From: Prevotella sp.
Lineage (GTDB): Bacteria > Bacteroidota > Bacteroidia > Bacteroidales > Bacteroidaceae
DNA length: 64,000 bases
Direction of reading: 5' to 3'
Assembly (NCBI GenBank): GCA_017455845.1
Contig: JAFSYY010000010.1
Coordinates: 1 to 64,000, forward strand
The translations under genes were made by a program, and so were the position numbers. This document shows, piece by piece, positions 1-9,747 of the stretch. The notes under the pieces were generated by a model that made no database searches, was not told where the DNA came from, and saw only the letters and a list, made by a program, of their open reading frames with translations. Every line of letters starts with the position of its first letter. Within the stretch, counting starts at the first letter, position 1.

Positions 1-141
1 GTGCGAGGTGCGAGGTACGAGGTGCGAGGTGCGAGGTGCGAGGTGCGAGGTACGAGGTGCGAGGTGCGAGGTGCGAGGTGCGAGGTACGAGATGCGAGGT
101 ACAAGGTACGAGGTGCGAGGTGCGAGGTGCCTCGCACCTCG
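1..141. repeat. GTGCGAG heptamer tandem array with terminal hairpin
   Basis: Eighteen head-to-tail 7-bp units run from 1 to 126, nearly all GTGCGAG or GTACGAG, and the array probably continues upstream of the window. It ends in a perfect 12-bp inverted repeat (116-127 against 130-141). The same heptamer recurs in frame inside the BtuB-like receptor gene at 37053-37143. No gene is visible in 1-195. Confidence 0.95.
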
Positions 142-195
142 AATCATGTGCATATTATCAGAATATGTGAATAATAACAAAAAGTAGAACACAAA

Positions 196-227
196 TTTGT
201 ATAATTGGAGTATTTTCACTACCTTTG
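196..227 (+). promoter_or_regulatory. Bacteroidetes-type promoter of the glycan block
   Basis: TTTG at 196-199 and TACCTTTG at 220-227 are 20 nt apart, matching the Bacteroidetes -33/-7 consensus. Transcription should start near 234, which places the upstream in-frame ATG at 205 inside the promoter and favours the ATG at 247 as the gene start. Confidence 0.75.
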
Positions 228-246
228 TGCTCCGAAAACGAGAACA

Positions 247-1341
247 ATGAACGATAAAAAGGTGCTTTATATCGCATTCAAGCAGCCCAGCGGAATACTG
301 GTGGGCGGAGGCATGGGTAATCAGCGCAGCCTAAACACTCTGCGCGATTACTTTGGTGCCGATAATGTGGTCACAGAATACATCCATACTGAGAATGAGA
401 GAAACGGACTGTTTACGAAGATAAAGTCAGCATGGATGTTTCTCTTTGACTACCACAACGGCCTGACGCCTCAGCGCATCAGGCAACTGACGGAACAGGC
501 TCAACATTTCGACTATGTGTTTATAGACTCAAGCGTGCTGGGCATCATAGCAAAGGCTCTGCGACAAAAAGGCTATCAAGGAAAAACCATCGTACATTTC
601 CACAACATTGAGAGCATCTATTACGACAGCAAAATGCCTAAACACCTGCCGGGCCGTGGCATTGTCATCAGATGCGCTGAACACAACGACCGGTATGCAT
701 GCCAGTATGCCGACAAGATCATTGCACTCAGCCAGCGTGATTCATGCACTTTGGAAGAGAGATATGGAAGGAAGGCCAATGCCATTATCGGCACAGGGCT
801 GAAGGATGTTTTTGTATCTGCCGACAAGAGCGTGATGACTTCAAGCAGGCCGCGCTGCCTTTTTTTAGGAGCCTATTTCAAGCCTAATAACGACGGCATA
901 CTATGGTTTGTAAAAAACGTACTGCCTCACGTGGATATTGAACTCACCATTGTTGGCAAAGACATGGCACGCCTAAAGGCAGAAGAGCCCAGTCTAAAAA
1001 ATATTGATGTAGTGGCAGATGCTCCTGACCTTCGTCCGTATTTTGAATCAGCCGACTTCATGATACTTCCTATTTTCAGTGGCAGTGGAATGAAAATCAA
1101 GACTTGCGAATCGCTGATGCACGGTAAGAACATCATTGGCAGCGACGAGGCTTTCGAAGGTTACGACCTGGATGCAGAAAAGGTTGGCGGACGCTGCAAC
1201 ACGTCCGAAAGTTTCATAGAATGTATCAATCACTACATTACCCATCCTGTGCCACGCTTCAATGCCTACTCACGCGAGGTTTACCTGACCAAGTATTCAG
1301 AAGACAGTACTCGAAAAGTTTTCTGTTCTGTCTTTGAGTAA
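247..1341 (+). CDS. Glycosyltransferase, GT4-like
   Basis: The 364-residue product is a probable GT-B-fold glycosyltransferase adding a sugar to a surface glycan. It opens with a Rossmann strand and a glycine-rich turn (VLYIAFKQPSG, then GGGMGNQRS). The C-terminal half has the GT4 layout: FLGAYFKPNNDGI, then LTIVGKD, then a LPIFSGSGMKIKTCESLMHGK-type acceptor loop (split here only by naming), where GSGMKIK and the following glutamate match the nucleotide-sugar site. No signal peptide is seen, so it is cytosolic. ATG 247 is preferred over ATG 205, which lies in the promoter. It precedes heptose-nucleotide genes, which suggests a role in a heptose-containing glycan. Donor and acceptor are unknown. 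Confidence 0.8.
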   Translation: MNDKKVLYIAFKQPSGILVGGGMGNQRSLNTLRDYFGADNVVTEYIHTENERNGLFTKIKSAWMFLFDYHNGLTPQRIRQLTEQAQHFDYVFIDSSVLGIIAKALRQKGYQGKTIVHFHNIESIYYDSKMPKHLPGRGIVIRCAEHNDRYACQYADKIIALSQRDSCTLEERYGRKANAIIGTGLKDVFVSADKSVMTSSRPRCLFLGAYFKPNNDGILWFVKNVLPHVDIELTIVGKDMARLKAEEPSLKNIDVVADAPDLRPYFESADFMILPIFSGSGMKIKTCESLMHGKNIIGSDEAFEGYDLDAEKVGGRCNTSESFIECINHYITHPVPRFNAYSREVYLTKYSEDSTRKVFCSVFE

Positions 1342-1359
1342 AAGATTGGACAGCGTACA

Positions 1360-1409
1360 ATATATTCTTTCTAATAACGTTCTTTTAAAAAAGCAACAAA
1401 AGAATATAT
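1360..1409 (+). promoter_or_regulatory. Inverted repeat that overlaps the hddA start codon
   Basis: ATATATTCTTT at 1360-1370 is the exact reverse complement of AAAGAATATAT at 1399-1409. The right arm runs into the ATG at 1408. Folding in mRNA would pair the start region. It is AT-rich, so chance is possible. Confidence 0.4.
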
Positions 1410-2457
1410 GATTATACGAAGCAAGGCTCCGTTGCGCTTAGGTCTGGCAGGAGGAGGATCGGATGTTTCCCCTTACTGTGACATATACGGTGGTCTGGTT
1501 CTTAATGCCACCATTAATTTATACGCCTATTGCACCATTGAAGAAACCAACGACGAATTGATCAGTATTAACTCTTTCGATGCCGCCGTATTCAAGTCTT
1601 ATCCGCAATCACGCCAACTGGAGATCGACGGTGAAGCGAGTCTCATAAAGGGTGTCTACAACAGAGTTGTGAAAGACTTCAGTCTGCCTGCACTGTCATT
1701 TAAGATTACCACCTACAACGATGCACCTGCCGGTTCAGGATTAGGGACATCGTCCACCATGGTAGTATGCATACTGAAAGCCTTTGTAGAATGGAAAGGG
1801 CTGCCGCTGGGCGACTATGAGATAGCCAAACTGGCCTACGAGATAGAGCGGAAAGACCTACAACTTAGCGGTGGCAAGCAGGATCAGTATGCAGCCTCTT
1901 TCGGAGGTTTTAATTTCATTGAATTTCTGAAGGACGACATCGCCATTGTCAATCCCCTGAAAATCAAGCGATGGGTCATTGACGAACTTGAAGCCTCCAT
2001 GCTGCTGTATTTCACCGGGCGTTCCCGTTCGTCTGCCGCTATCATTGATGAGCAGATGAGAAACACGAAGCAGGGTAAGAGTGATGCTATCGAAGCCATG
2101 CACCTCATCAAACAGAGTGCCATAGACACGAAACTGGCACTGCTGAAAGGAGATATCAATGCGTTTGCCGACATACTGCACGAAGCATGGGAAAACAAGA
2201 AGCGGATGGCTTCGCATATCACAAACCCCATGATACAAGAGGCTATGGCCACAGCCATGGAATCAGGGGCCAAAGCCGGCAAGGTGTCTGGAGCAGGCGG
2301 TGGTGGTTTTATTATGTTCGTGGTGGAACCCACCCGTAAGAAAGAGGTTGAAACGGCACTGTCAAAACTCAACGGACACGTCATGCCATTCAGTTTCAGC
2401 GACGGTGGCGCACACGGATGGAAGATTTATGAGACAGACAATATAAAAGCGTTTTAG
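1408..2457 (+). CDS. hddA: D-glycero-alpha-D-manno-heptose 7-phosphate kinase
   Basis: This 349-residue GHMP kinase phosphorylates C1 of D-glycero-D-manno-heptose 7-phosphate to the 1,7-bisphosphate. The N-terminus ([19 protein letters not shown], residues 2-20) is the HddA signature. The ATP loop [10 protein letters not shown] is at 107-116, and the third GHMP motif ([10 protein letters not shown]) lies near residue 290. Length is normal for the family. gmhA starts 18 nt downstream, followed by the hddC-gmhB fusion, so the four activities of GDP-heptose synthesis are consecutive. Other sugar GHMP kinases share the fold, but the neighbours make HddA the clear call. Confidence 0.92.
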   Translation: MIIRSKAPLRLGLAGGGSDVSPYCDIYGGLVLNATINLYAYCTIEETNDELISINSFDAAVFKSYPQSRQLEIDGEASLIKGVYNRVVKDFSLPALSFKITTYNDAPAGSGLGTSSTMVVCILKAFVEWKGLPLGDYEIAKLAYEIERKDLQLSGGKQDQYAASFGGFNFIEFLKDDIAIVNPLKIKRWVIDELEASMLLYFTGRSRSSAAIIDEQMRNTKQGKSDAIEAMHLIKQSAIDTKLALLKGDINAFADILHEAWENKKRMASHITNPMIQEAMATAMESGAKAGKVSGAGGGGFIMFVVEPTRKKEVETALSKLNGHVMPFSFSDGGAHGWKIYETDNIKAF

Positions 2458-2475
2458 CAACATACATCAGAGAAT

Positions 2476-3114
2476 ATGAACGACGAACATATTGAAGTAC
2501 TCATTAGCCGGTTTCCTTCATTATCTACCTGCCGGGAAGCCATCATGCAGGCATACAACATCTTGAGGCAGGCCTACGCCGATGGCCACAAATTGTTGGT
2601 GTGCGGCAATGGCGGTTCGGCCTCCGACAGTGAGCATATCGTTGGCGAACTGATGAAGGAGTTTAAACTAAAGCGCGAAGTGTATAAGAACCAGGCCGAC
2701 GAGATGAAACGTATAGACCCCGAACTAGGAGCCGCGCTTGCCAAGCACTTGCAGGGAGCACTGCCTGCCATCTCGCTGACCGGCCACTCCTCCTTGACCA
2801 CAGCCTTCATGAACGACAGCAATCCTGAACTCGTCTTTGCACAGCAGGTGAATGGCTACGGCACGCCTGGCGATGTTTTCATGGGCATTTCAACTTCTGG
2901 CAACAGCAAGAATGTGCTCTATGCAGCCGTGGCAGCCCGGGCCAAAGGACTGAAAGTCATCGGCCTGACAGGAGCGGCCCCATGCAGGCTGTCATCTCTG
3001 GCAGATGTGTGCATACAAGTACCTGAGACCGAGACTTACAAGATTCAAGAATTGCATCTGCCTGTTTATCACTGTTTGTGCATGATGCTGGAAAAGCATT
3101 TCTTTGGAAAGTAG
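2476..3114 (+). CDS. gmhA: Sedoheptulose 7-phosphate isomerase
   Basis: This SIS-domain enzyme of 212 residues converts sedoheptulose 7-phosphate to D-glycero-D-manno-heptose 7-phosphate, the first committed step of heptose synthesis. The phosphate-binding stretch CGNGGSASDSEH is at residues 43-54, with a second SIS loop GISTSGNSKNV further on and the C-terminal HLPVYH segment usual in GmhA. It is a cytosolic enzyme that works as a tetramer in characterised members. It sits between hddA and the hddC-gmhB fusion, probably in one transcript. Length is slightly above the E. coli protein, as is usual for this branch. Confidence 0.92.
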   Translation: MNDEHIEVLISRFPSLSTCREAIMQAYNILRQAYADGHKLLVCGNGGSASDSEHIVGELMKEFKLKREVYKNQADEMKRIDPELGAALAKHLQGALPAISLTGHSSLTTAFMNDSNPELVFAQQVNGYGTPGDVFMGISTSGNSKNVLYAAVAARAKGLKVIGLTGAAPCRLSSLADVCIQVPETETYKIQELHLPVYHCLCMMLEKHFFGK

Positions 3115-3136
3115 CCAACTAATCAATAATACAAAC

Positions 3137-4447
3137 ATGAAAGCGGTAATAATGGCTGGTGGCAAAGGCACGCGCATAGCATCCATTGCCAAAGATATAC
3201 CCAAGCCGATGATTCGGATTGACAACAAGCCAATCCTTGAATATCAAATAGAGAATTTAAGAGCCTGCGGAATTACCGACATTACGCTTGTCATAGGTCA
3301 TTTAGGCAGCATCATTCAAGAGTATTTCAAGGATGGTTCAGACTATGGCGTCAATATCACATATTTCGTCGAGGACACTCCATTAGGTACCGCAGGAGCC
3401 TTGTTCAAGATTCCTTGCCTGGTTGATGATTTCCTATTGCTTTGTGGTGATGTAATGATTGATGTCGATTTCAACCGCTTCATCCGTTTCCATCGCGAAC
3501 ATCATGCCTGGGCTAGTCTCATGGTTCATCCCAACGGGCACCCATACGACAGTTCCATCATTGTTACCGAAATTCTCCCCCCAAAAGAAAAAGGAGGCCT
3601 GCCTGTGGAAAGCCATCGCGTGGTTGGCTGGCAGAGCAAAGAGGATCAGCGTGTGTATTATAAAAACCGCGTCAATGCAGGAATTGAGATCATCTCCCCA
3701 AAACTGCTAACGGAGGCCATGACGCACATCACCCCCCGCCACCCTGAACAACCAGACAAAATAGACCTTGACCGCGATGTCCTGAAAGCCAATATCCCGA
3801 CAGGAAAAATATTCGCCTACGACACACCAGAATATATCAAGGACATGGGCACCCCCGAGCGTTACTATGAAGTTGGGAACGACCTGAAGCATGGGATGAT
3901 TGCCAGCCGTAACCTAAGCAAGAAGCAAAAAGCAATTTTCCTGGACCGCGACGGAACCATCAATGTCTATAAAGACTTCCTAACTCATCCCGATGACTTC
4001 GAACTCATTGATGGAGTATCAGAAGCCATCCGCCTGATAAACCGCTCTGGATATCTGGCAATTGTCATCAGTAACCAGCCCGTCATTGCTCGTGGCGACT
4101 GCACCTTTGATGATTTGAACACCATCCACAACAAGATGGAGACCCTTTTAGGCAAAGACGGTGCTTTCGTCGATGCAATCTACTACTGTCCACATCATCC
4201 AGACAGAGGGTTTCAGGGCGAACGGCCTGACTACAAGTTTGACTGCACATGCAGGAAGCCCAAACCAGGCTTACTGCTTCAGGCGGCATCCGACTGGAAT
4301 ATAGACCTCGCAGAATCATATATAATAGGTGATAGCGACCGCGACGTACAGGCAGGTATCAACGCCAACCTGAAAAAGGCTATTCGCATTGAAACCAACA
4401 AAAACAACGAATTGGCAGAAACGATAAAACAAATTCTCTGCCAATAA
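3137..4447 (+). CDS. hddC-gmhB: Bifunctional heptose-1-P guanylyltransferase / heptose bisphosphate phosphatase
   Basis: Two enzymes are fused in 436 residues. The N-terminal nucleotidyltransferase (about 1-235) begins KAVIMAGGKGTR and carries LCGDVMID, the metal-binding aspartate motif; it should make GDP-D-glycero-D-manno-heptose. The C-terminal HAD phosphatase (about 265-436) has the nucleophile motif FLDRDGT with D270 and D272, and GmhB-type zinc ligands in YCPHHPD (C351) and CTCRKPKPG (C370, C372); it removes the 7-phosphate. ATG 3137 is chosen because it opens directly on the nucleotidyltransferase; an in-frame ATG at 3104 would overlap gmhA and add 11 unconserved residues. The fusion couples the last two pathway steps in one chain. 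Confidence 0.9.
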   Translation: MKAVIMAGGKGTRIASIAKDIPKPMIRIDNKPILEYQIENLRACGITDITLVIGHLGSIIQEYFKDGSDYGVNITYFVEDTPLGTAGALFKIPCLVDDFLLLCGDVMIDVDFNRFIRFHREHHAWASLMVHPNGHPYDSSIIVTEILPPKEKGGLPVESHRVVGWQSKEDQRVYYKNRVNAGIEIISPKLLTEAMTHITPRHPEQPDKIDLDRDVLKANIPTGKIFAYDTPEYIKDMGTPERYYEVGNDLKHGMIASRNLSKKQKAIFLDRDGTINVYKDFLTHPDDFELIDGVSEAIRLINRSGYLAIVISNQPVIARGDCTFDDLNTIHNKMETLLGKDGAFVDAIYYCPHHPDRGFQGERPDYKFDCTCRKPKPGLLLQAASDWNIDLAESYIIGDSDRDVQAGINANLKKAIRIETNKNNELAETIKQILCQ

Positions 4448-4448
4448 T

Positions 4449-4479
4449 TTTGCCATTTGAAATAAAATGCGTACCTTTG
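4449..4479 (+). promoter_or_regulatory. Bacteroidetes-type promoter
   Basis: TTTG at 4449-4452 and TACCTTTG at 4472-4479 are 19 nt apart, 25 nt before the next gene's ATG. The second glycosyltransferase can therefore be transcribed on its own. Confidence 0.7.
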
Positions 4480-4504
4480 TCGGCTGAATCAAAGTTAGCC
4501 GCAA

Positions 4505-5308
4505 ATGACATTCAAAAAGGCATTCGAACATCACAGGACAAGAAGGGGAGGCAATGACAACACGCTGGTGTCTGTCATCATGCCTATGCACAATGCTGAA
4601 CGCTACCTCAGAGAGGCTGTGGAGTCGGTGCTGGCACAGACCTACGAGAAGTGGGAACTGCTGATTATCGACGATGCCTCGACCGACAGTTCTGTTGACA
4701 TTGCCAATGAATACGTCTCGGCCGACCCGAGGATTCACCTGCTTCACAACCCCGAACCCATCCAGATGCCTTCCGCTCCGAGGAATGTAGGGGTGCATGC
4801 TGCCAGGGGTCGCTATATTGCGTTCCTCGACAGCGACGACGTGTGGTTCCCTCAGAAACTGGAGCAGCAACTGCCGCTCTTCCACGACAACCGCACGGCC
4901 ATAGTCTATTCTAATTACGAAAAGATAGACGACAAAAGCATCCGCTCTAACCGAATAGTGTCCTCGCCGTCAAGTGCCACCTACAACACCCTGCTTCTGG
5001 GCAACATCATCGGCAACCTGACGGGTATCTACGACACCCACAAAGTGGGAAAAGCGTTGATACAGAATATCCACCACGAGGACTACGGCATGTGGCTGTC
5101 CATCCTGAAGCAGGGCTACATCGCCCGCAACACCGAGACCACTCTGGCTGCCTATAGGGAGACATCGCGCTCTGTTTCCTCAAACAAGTTGAGGGTCACC
5201 TCCTGGCAATGGAACATCTACCGCAACGTTGAGCACCTGTCCCTGCTGCGGTCGGCTTATTACTTTATGTTCTATGCCATCAAAGCCACCTACAAGAGTC
5301 TTATTTAA
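4505..5308 (+). CDS. Glycosyltransferase family 2
   Basis: This is a 267-residue GT-A-fold enzyme. The N-terminal domain shows the GT2 series VSVIMPMHNAERYL, LLIIDDASTD and the FLDSDD metal-binding DxD motif, followed by VWFPQKLEQQLPL, which resembles LPS or capsule transferases of the WaaE/EpsE kind. No membrane span is evident. The gene follows the GDP-heptose cassette but has its own promoter. It probably adds a sugar to the same glycan; the donor is not determinable from sequence. The last 30 residues are aromatic-rich and may touch the membrane. Confidence 0.85.
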   Translation: MTFKKAFEHHRTRRGGNDNTLVSVIMPMHNAERYLREAVESVLAQTYEKWELLIIDDASTDSSVDIANEYVSADPRIHLLHNPEPIQMPSAPRNVGVHAARGRYIAFLDSDDVWFPQKLEQQLPLFHDNRTAIVYSNYEKIDDKSIRSNRIVSSPSSATYNTLLLGNIIGNLTGIYDTHKVGKALIQNIHHEDYGMWLSILKQGYIARNTETTLAAYRETSRSVSSNKLRVTSWQWNIYRNVEHLSLLRSAYYFMFYAIKATYKSLI

Positions 5309-5376
5309 TTTTATAACACAAGGCGCAAAGTAATCAAAGACACAAAGAACACAAAAAAATAGTCTTATAAACAAGT

Positions 5377-7266
5377 ATGAACAGAAACACATTGATTGGC
5401 TTCAGTCTCATTGCAGTGGTGCTTATTGCATTCAGTTATCTCAACACACCCTCGCAAGAGCAGATTGAGGCCTACAACCGCGAACAGGATAGCATCGCTG
5501 CCCTCCAACAGGCCATGGCACAACAAGAGCAGAAGGCAGACACGCTGAAGCAACAGCCCGTGGCCGCTGTCGACTCTGCCGCCCTTTTCTTCCCTTCGCT
5601 CAACGACTCACTGGCCGGCGGCAGCCGTCTGGTAACGCTGAAGAACGACTCCCTGGAACTGACCTTCAACACCAAGGGCGGCACCATTGCCGGCGCCCGC
5701 ATCTTGGGGCATAAGGACACGCTGAACAACTATGGCGTGACGCTGTTCGACGAAAAGAGCCAGCAGATGGCTTTCATCATCAAGAGCCTGAAACAGTATG
5801 TCAACACCCAGGACCTGTATTTCGCCCCCACGCAAGAGGCCGACGGCTCGCTGACCATGACGGCACAGGCACTGGGCAACGGCTCGCTGGTGTTCCGCTA
5901 TCAGTTGGGGCCCGACTATATGCTGCATTTCTCGTTGCAGGCCAACGGCCTGGCCGACCAACTCGACCCTACCAACAAGGAAATGGTGATTCTCTGGCAG
6001 GAGGCGTGCCACCAGCAGGAGAAAGGTTTTACCTTTGAGAACTACCGCTCTGCCCTCACCTATAAGTTCCGCAATGGCGGCACCGACTATCTGAACGAGA
6101 CCTCCGACAAGCGCGAGACCACCGAAGAGGCTACCGACTGGGTTGCCTTCAAGAACCAGTATTTCTCGGCGGTGCTCATCTCGAAGGATGCCTTCAATGC
6201 CGGCGCCGAACTCACGAGCACGCCGCAGGACAAGAGCACCCGCATCCTGAAGAACTACGAGGCACGACTCACCACCAAGTTCGACCCTACGGGCCTGCAG
6301 CCCTCGGAGTTTGAGATGTTCCTCGGCCCCAACGATTTCCGGCTGATTCAGAGCGTAGAGGAGCAGAGCACCTTTGGCAAAGACCTGGACTTGGAGAAAC
6401 TGGTGTACCTGGGCTGGCCGCTGTTCCGCTTCATCAACCGCTGGTTCACGCTCTATGTCTTCGACTGGCTCACAAAATTTGGCCTGCCCATGGGCATCGT
6501 GCTTATCCTCATCACCCTGCTCTTGAAGGCTATCACCTACCCCATGGTGAAGAAGAGTTACATGTCGAGTGCCAAGATGCGCGTCTTGAAGCCCAAACTC
6601 GAAGAGGCTACCAAACAATATGACAAGCCCGAGGACCAGATGCAGAAGCAGCAGGCCATGATGGCCCTCTACTCCAAGTATGGCGTATCGCCCCTGGGCG
6701 GCTGTCTGCCCATGCTCATACAGGCGCCCATCTGGATAGCAATGTTCAACTTCGTGCCCAACGCCATACAGTTGCGCCGCGAATCGTTCCTCTGGATGGA
6801 CGACCTCTCGACCTACGACCCCATACCCCTCATCGGCCAGTGGGACACGCAGATATGGCTGCTCGGCGACCACCTGTCGCTCACCTGTATCCTCTTCTGT
6901 GTGAGCAACCTGCTCTATTCCTATATGACCATGCGCCAGCAGAAAGACCAGATGGTGGGCCAGCAGGCCGAGCAGATGAAGATGATGCAGTGGATGATGT
7001 ACATCATGCCGCTGATGTTCTTCTTCATGTTCAACGACTACAGCAGCGGACTTAACTTCTATTACTTCATCTCGCTGTTCTTCTCGGCAGCCATCATGTG
7101 GACGCTGCGTAAGACCACCGACGATGCCAAGTTACTGGCCCAACTGGAAGCCAACTACAAAGAGAACCAGAACAACCCGAAGAAGATGGGCGGGCTGGCT
7201 GCACGCCTGGAAGAGATGCAGAAGAAAGCCGCTGAAATGCAACGTCAACAACAACAGAGAAAATGA
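5377..7266 (+). CDS. yidC: Membrane protein insertase YidC
   Basis: This 629-residue protein inserts and folds inner-membrane proteins, alone or with SecYEG. An N-terminal membrane anchor (residues 5-22) is followed by a large periplasmic domain (about 60-340) and the conserved insertase core (about 350-580), recognisable from PMVKKSYMSSAKMR, the PLGGCLPMLIQAPIWIAMF segment, and FFFMFNDYSSGLNFYY. The C-terminus is a basic coiled stretch ([17 protein letters not shown]) that could contact ribosomes. Its stop overlaps the next start by 4 nt (ATGA), so the two genes are translationally coupled. Confidence 0.96.
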   Translation: MNRNTLIGFSLIAVVLIAFSYLNTPSQEQIEAYNREQDSIAALQQAMAQQEQKADTLKQQPVAAVDSAALFFPSLNDSLAGGSRLVTLKNDSLELTFNTKGGTIAGARILGHKDTLNNYGVTLFDEKSQQMAFIIKSLKQYVNTQDLYFAPTQEADGSLTMTAQALGNGSLVFRYQLGPDYMLHFSLQANGLADQLDPTNKEMVILWQEACHQQEKGFTFENYRSALTYKFRNGGTDYLNETSDKRETTEEATDWVAFKNQYFSAVLISKDAFNAGAELTSTPQDKSTRILKNYEARLTTKFDPTGLQPSEFEMFLGPNDFRLIQSVEEQSTFGKDLDLEKLVYLGWPLFRFINRWFTLYVFDWLTKFGLPMGIVLILITLLLKAITYPMVKKSYMSSAKMRVLKPKLEEATKQYDKPEDQMQKQQAMMALYSKYGVSPLGGCLPMLIQAPIWIAMFNFVPNAIQLRRESFLWMDDLSTYDPIPLIGQWDTQIWLLGDHLSLTCILFCVSNLLYSYMTMRQQKDQMVGQQAEQMKMMQWMMYIMPLMFFFMFNDYSSGLNFYYFISLFFSAAIMWTLRKTTDDAKLLAQLEANYKENQNNPKKMGGLAARLEEMQKKAAEMQRQQQQRK

Positions 7267-8759
7267 AGATTGGTTTCGACAACGAGAAATATCTCAAGAT
7301 ACAGTCAGAGCATATCCGTGAGCGCATAGCACAGTTCGACGGCAAACTATACCTCGAACTGGGTGGCAAACTCTTCGACGACCATCATGCCTCGCGCGTG
7401 CTGCCCGGCTTCAAGCCCGACTCCAAACTGCGCATGTTTGCACAGTTGCGCGACCAACTGGAAATAGTCATCGTGGTCAGCGCCGAGGATATAGAGAAGA
7501 ACAAGGTGCGCTCAGACCTGGGCATCACCTACGACGAGGATGTGCTGCGCCTGCGCGAAGAGTTCCAGAGCCGCGACTTCATGGTGGGCTCGGTGGTCAT
7601 CACCCACTACAACGGCCAGCATGCCGCCGACCAGTTCCGCCACCGCCTGGAGCGGCTGGGCATCCGCAGTTATGTGCACTACCTCATCGACGGCTATCCC
7701 CATAATGTGGAACTGATAGCCTCTGACGACGGCTTCGGCAAGAACGACTATGTAGAGACCACGCGCGAACTGGTCATCGTCACCGCCCCGGGGCCTGGTA
7801 GCGGCAAGATGGCTGTATGCCTGAGCCAACTCTACAACGAGAACAAACGCGGCATACGCGCCGGCTATGCCAAGTTCGAGACCTTCCCCGTGTGGAACCT
7901 GCCGCTGAAGCATCCCGTCAACATTGCATACGAGGCAGCCACCGCCGACCTCAACGACGTGAACATGATAGACCCCTTCCACCTGGAGGCCTACGACAAG
8001 ATTGCCGTCAACTACAACCGCGACATCGAGATATTCCCCGTGCTCAACGCCCTGTTCGAGGGCATCTACGGCGAGCGCTCGGCCGATGAGGACGCTTTCC
8101 CCAGAAAGAACCCCTATAAGAGCCCCACGGACATGGGTGTCAACATGGTGGGCTTCTGCATCAGCGACGACGAGGTGTGCTGCCAGGCCAGCCGCGACGA
8201 GATTATCCGCCGCTACTATGATGCCACCAACAAGATGGCCGCCGGCATTGACAACGAACGCGAGGTGAACAAGATACTGTTGCTCTTCAATCAGGCCAAG
8301 ATTACCACGGCCTACCGTCGCGTCACGGTGGCCGCCGCAGCCAAGCAGGAACTCAGCGGACACTCGGCTGCCGCCATGGAACTGGACAACGGCACCATCA
8401 TCACCGCCAAGTCGAGCCCGCTGCTGGGATGCAGTGCCGCCCTGCTGCTCAACACCATGAAACACCTGGCAGGCATCGACCATGAGTTAAGGCTCATACC
8501 ACAAAGCCTGATAGAGCCCGTTCAGAAGACAAAGATTGAATATCTGGGCGGACGCAATCCGCGCCTGCATACCGACGAGGTGCTCGTGGCCCTCAGCGTG
8601 CTGTCCAAGGACGACGAGAAATGCCGCAAGGCCCTGGAGCAACTGCCCCTGCTTCGCGGCTGTCAGGTTCACTCCACGGTATTGCTCTCCGAGGTTGACC
8701 GCAAGATATTCAAGAAACTGGGCTGCGGCCTGACCTGCGACCCAGTGAGAAAGAAATAG
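7263..8759 (+). CDS. DUF1846 family protein
   Basis: The 498-residue product belongs to the DUF1846 family, whose role is not settled. The N-terminus ([18 protein letters not shown], then [20 protein letters not shown]) is the family signature. A glycine-rich loop, [17 protein letters not shown], resembles a P-loop but is not a canonical Walker A. No signal peptide or membrane span is present, so it is cytosolic. Length matches the family. It overlaps yidC by 4 nt and precedes pyrB by 40 nt, a gap filled mainly by heptad repeats. Confidence 0.88.
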   Translation: MKIGFDNEKYLKIQSEHIRERIAQFDGKLYLELGGKLFDDHHASRVLPGFKPDSKLRMFAQLRDQLEIVIVVSAEDIEKNKVRSDLGITYDEDVLRLREEFQSRDFMVGSVVITHYNGQHAADQFRHRLERLGIRSYVHYLIDGYPHNVELIASDDGFGKNDYVETTRELVIVTAPGPGSGKMAVCLSQLYNENKRGIRAGYAKFETFPVWNLPLKHPVNIAYEAATADLNDVNMIDPFHLEAYDKIAVNYNRDIEIFPVLNALFEGIYGERSADEDAFPRKNPYKSPTDMGVNMVGFCISDDEVCCQASRDEIIRRYYDATNKMAAGIDNEREVNKILLLFNQAKITTAYRRVTVAAAAKQELSGHSAAAMELDNGTIITAKSSPLLGCSAALLLNTMKHLAGIDHELRLIPQSLIEPVQKTKIEYLGGRNPRLHTDEVLVALSVLSKDDEKCRKALEQLPLLRGCQVHSTVLLSEVDRKIFKKLGCGLTCDPVRKK

Positions 8760-8772
8760 GCACAGCCCAACT

Positions 8773-8800
8773 AAGCATTACGCATTAAGCATTGACAATA
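8773..8800. repeat. Heptad repeat (AAGCATT type)
   Basis: Three related 7-bp units (AAGCATT, ACGCATT, AAGCATT) and a fourth degenerate unit fill the space up to the pyrB start codon, whose A is the last base of the array. Confidence 0.75.
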
Positions 8801-9747
8801 TGGATAAACATAATTTCGTAACCATTGCCAATCTCACCAGAGAGAAGATTCTCTACATGATTGAGATGGCGCAGGAGTTTGAAAAGCATCCCAACCGCGA
8901 ACTGCTCAAGGGGAAAGTCGTGGCCACGCTGTTCTTTGAGCCCAGTACCAGAACGCGCCTGTCGTTCGAGACAGCAGCCAACCGGCTGGGCGCACGTGTC
9001 ATTGGCTTTGCCGACCCGAAGGTGACCAGTGGCACCAAGGGCGAGACGCTGAAAGACACCATCCTGATGGTATCCAACTATGCCGATGTCATCGTGATGC
9101 GCCACTTCATCGAGGGTGCTGCCCAATATGCTTCGGAGATAGCACCCGTGCCCATCGTCAATGCCGGCGACGGTGCCCACCAGCACCCCTCGCAGTGCAT
9201 GCTCGACCTCTACAGCATCTATAAGACGCAGGGCACGCTGGAGAACCTTAATATATATATGGTGGGCGACCTGAAGTACGGCCGCACCGTCCACTCCCTG
9301 CTCATGGCCATGCGCCATTTCAACCCCACGTTCCATTTCGTGGCTCCCAAGGAACTGGCCATGCCCAAGGAATACAAACTCTATTGCGACCATCATGGCA
9401 TCAGGTATCAGGAGCATACCGCCTTCAACGAGAAGATTATCGCCGATGCCGACATCCTCTATATGACGCGGGTGCAGAAGGAGCGTTTCTCTGACCTGAT
9501 GGAGTATGAGCGAGTGAAAAACGTCTACATACTCAACAACGACACCCTGCGCCTGGCCAAGCCCAACATGAGAATACTGCACCCCCTGCCACGCGTCAAC
9601 GAGATAGCCAACGAGGTGGACGACAACCCCCACGCCTACTATATACAGCAGGCCGGCAACGGGCTCTTTGCCCGCGAGGCCATCTTCTGCGATGTGCTGG
9701 GCATCAGCCTTGATGAAGTAAAGAACGACAAAACCATTATCCCATGA
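8800..9747 (+). CDS. pyrB: Aspartate carbamoyltransferase catalytic subunit
   Basis: The enzyme joins carbamoyl phosphate and aspartate in the committed step of pyrimidine synthesis. The carbamoyl-phosphate motif FEPSTRTR is at residues 46-53. The HQHPSQ segment near 127 and the [10 protein letters not shown] motif near 264 complete the active site. Length (315) is normal for class B catalytic chains. It overlaps pyrI by 4 nt, so catalytic and regulatory chains are coupled as in the enterobacterial pyrBI operon. No attenuator-like leader is visible upstream. Confidence 0.96.
   Translation: MDKHNFVTIANLTREKILYMIEMAQEFEKHPNRELLKGKVVATLFFEPSTRTRLSFETAANRLGARVIGFADPKVTSGTKGETLKDTILMVSNYADVIVMRHFIEGAAQYASEIAPVPIVNAGDGAHQHPSQCMLDLYSIYKTQGTLENLNIYMVGDLKYGRTVHSLLMAMRHFNPTFHFVAPKELAMPKEYKLYCDHHGIRYQEHTAFNEKIIADADILYMTRVQKERFSDLMEYERVKNVYILNNDTLRLAKPNMRILHPLPRVNEIANEVDDNPHAYYIQQAGNGLFAREAIFCDVLGISLDEVKNDKTIIP

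Noticed and set aside
1..141. CRISPR array
   Set aside because: The repeats are contiguous 7-mers without unique spacers, and no cas genes are near.
5608..6873. 421-codon minus-strand open frame
   Set aside because: Entirely antisense to yidC; no recognisable domain, explained by GC-rich codon usage.
7512..8483. 323-codon minus-strand open frame
   Set aside because: Antisense to the DUF1846 gene, with no motif or start context.
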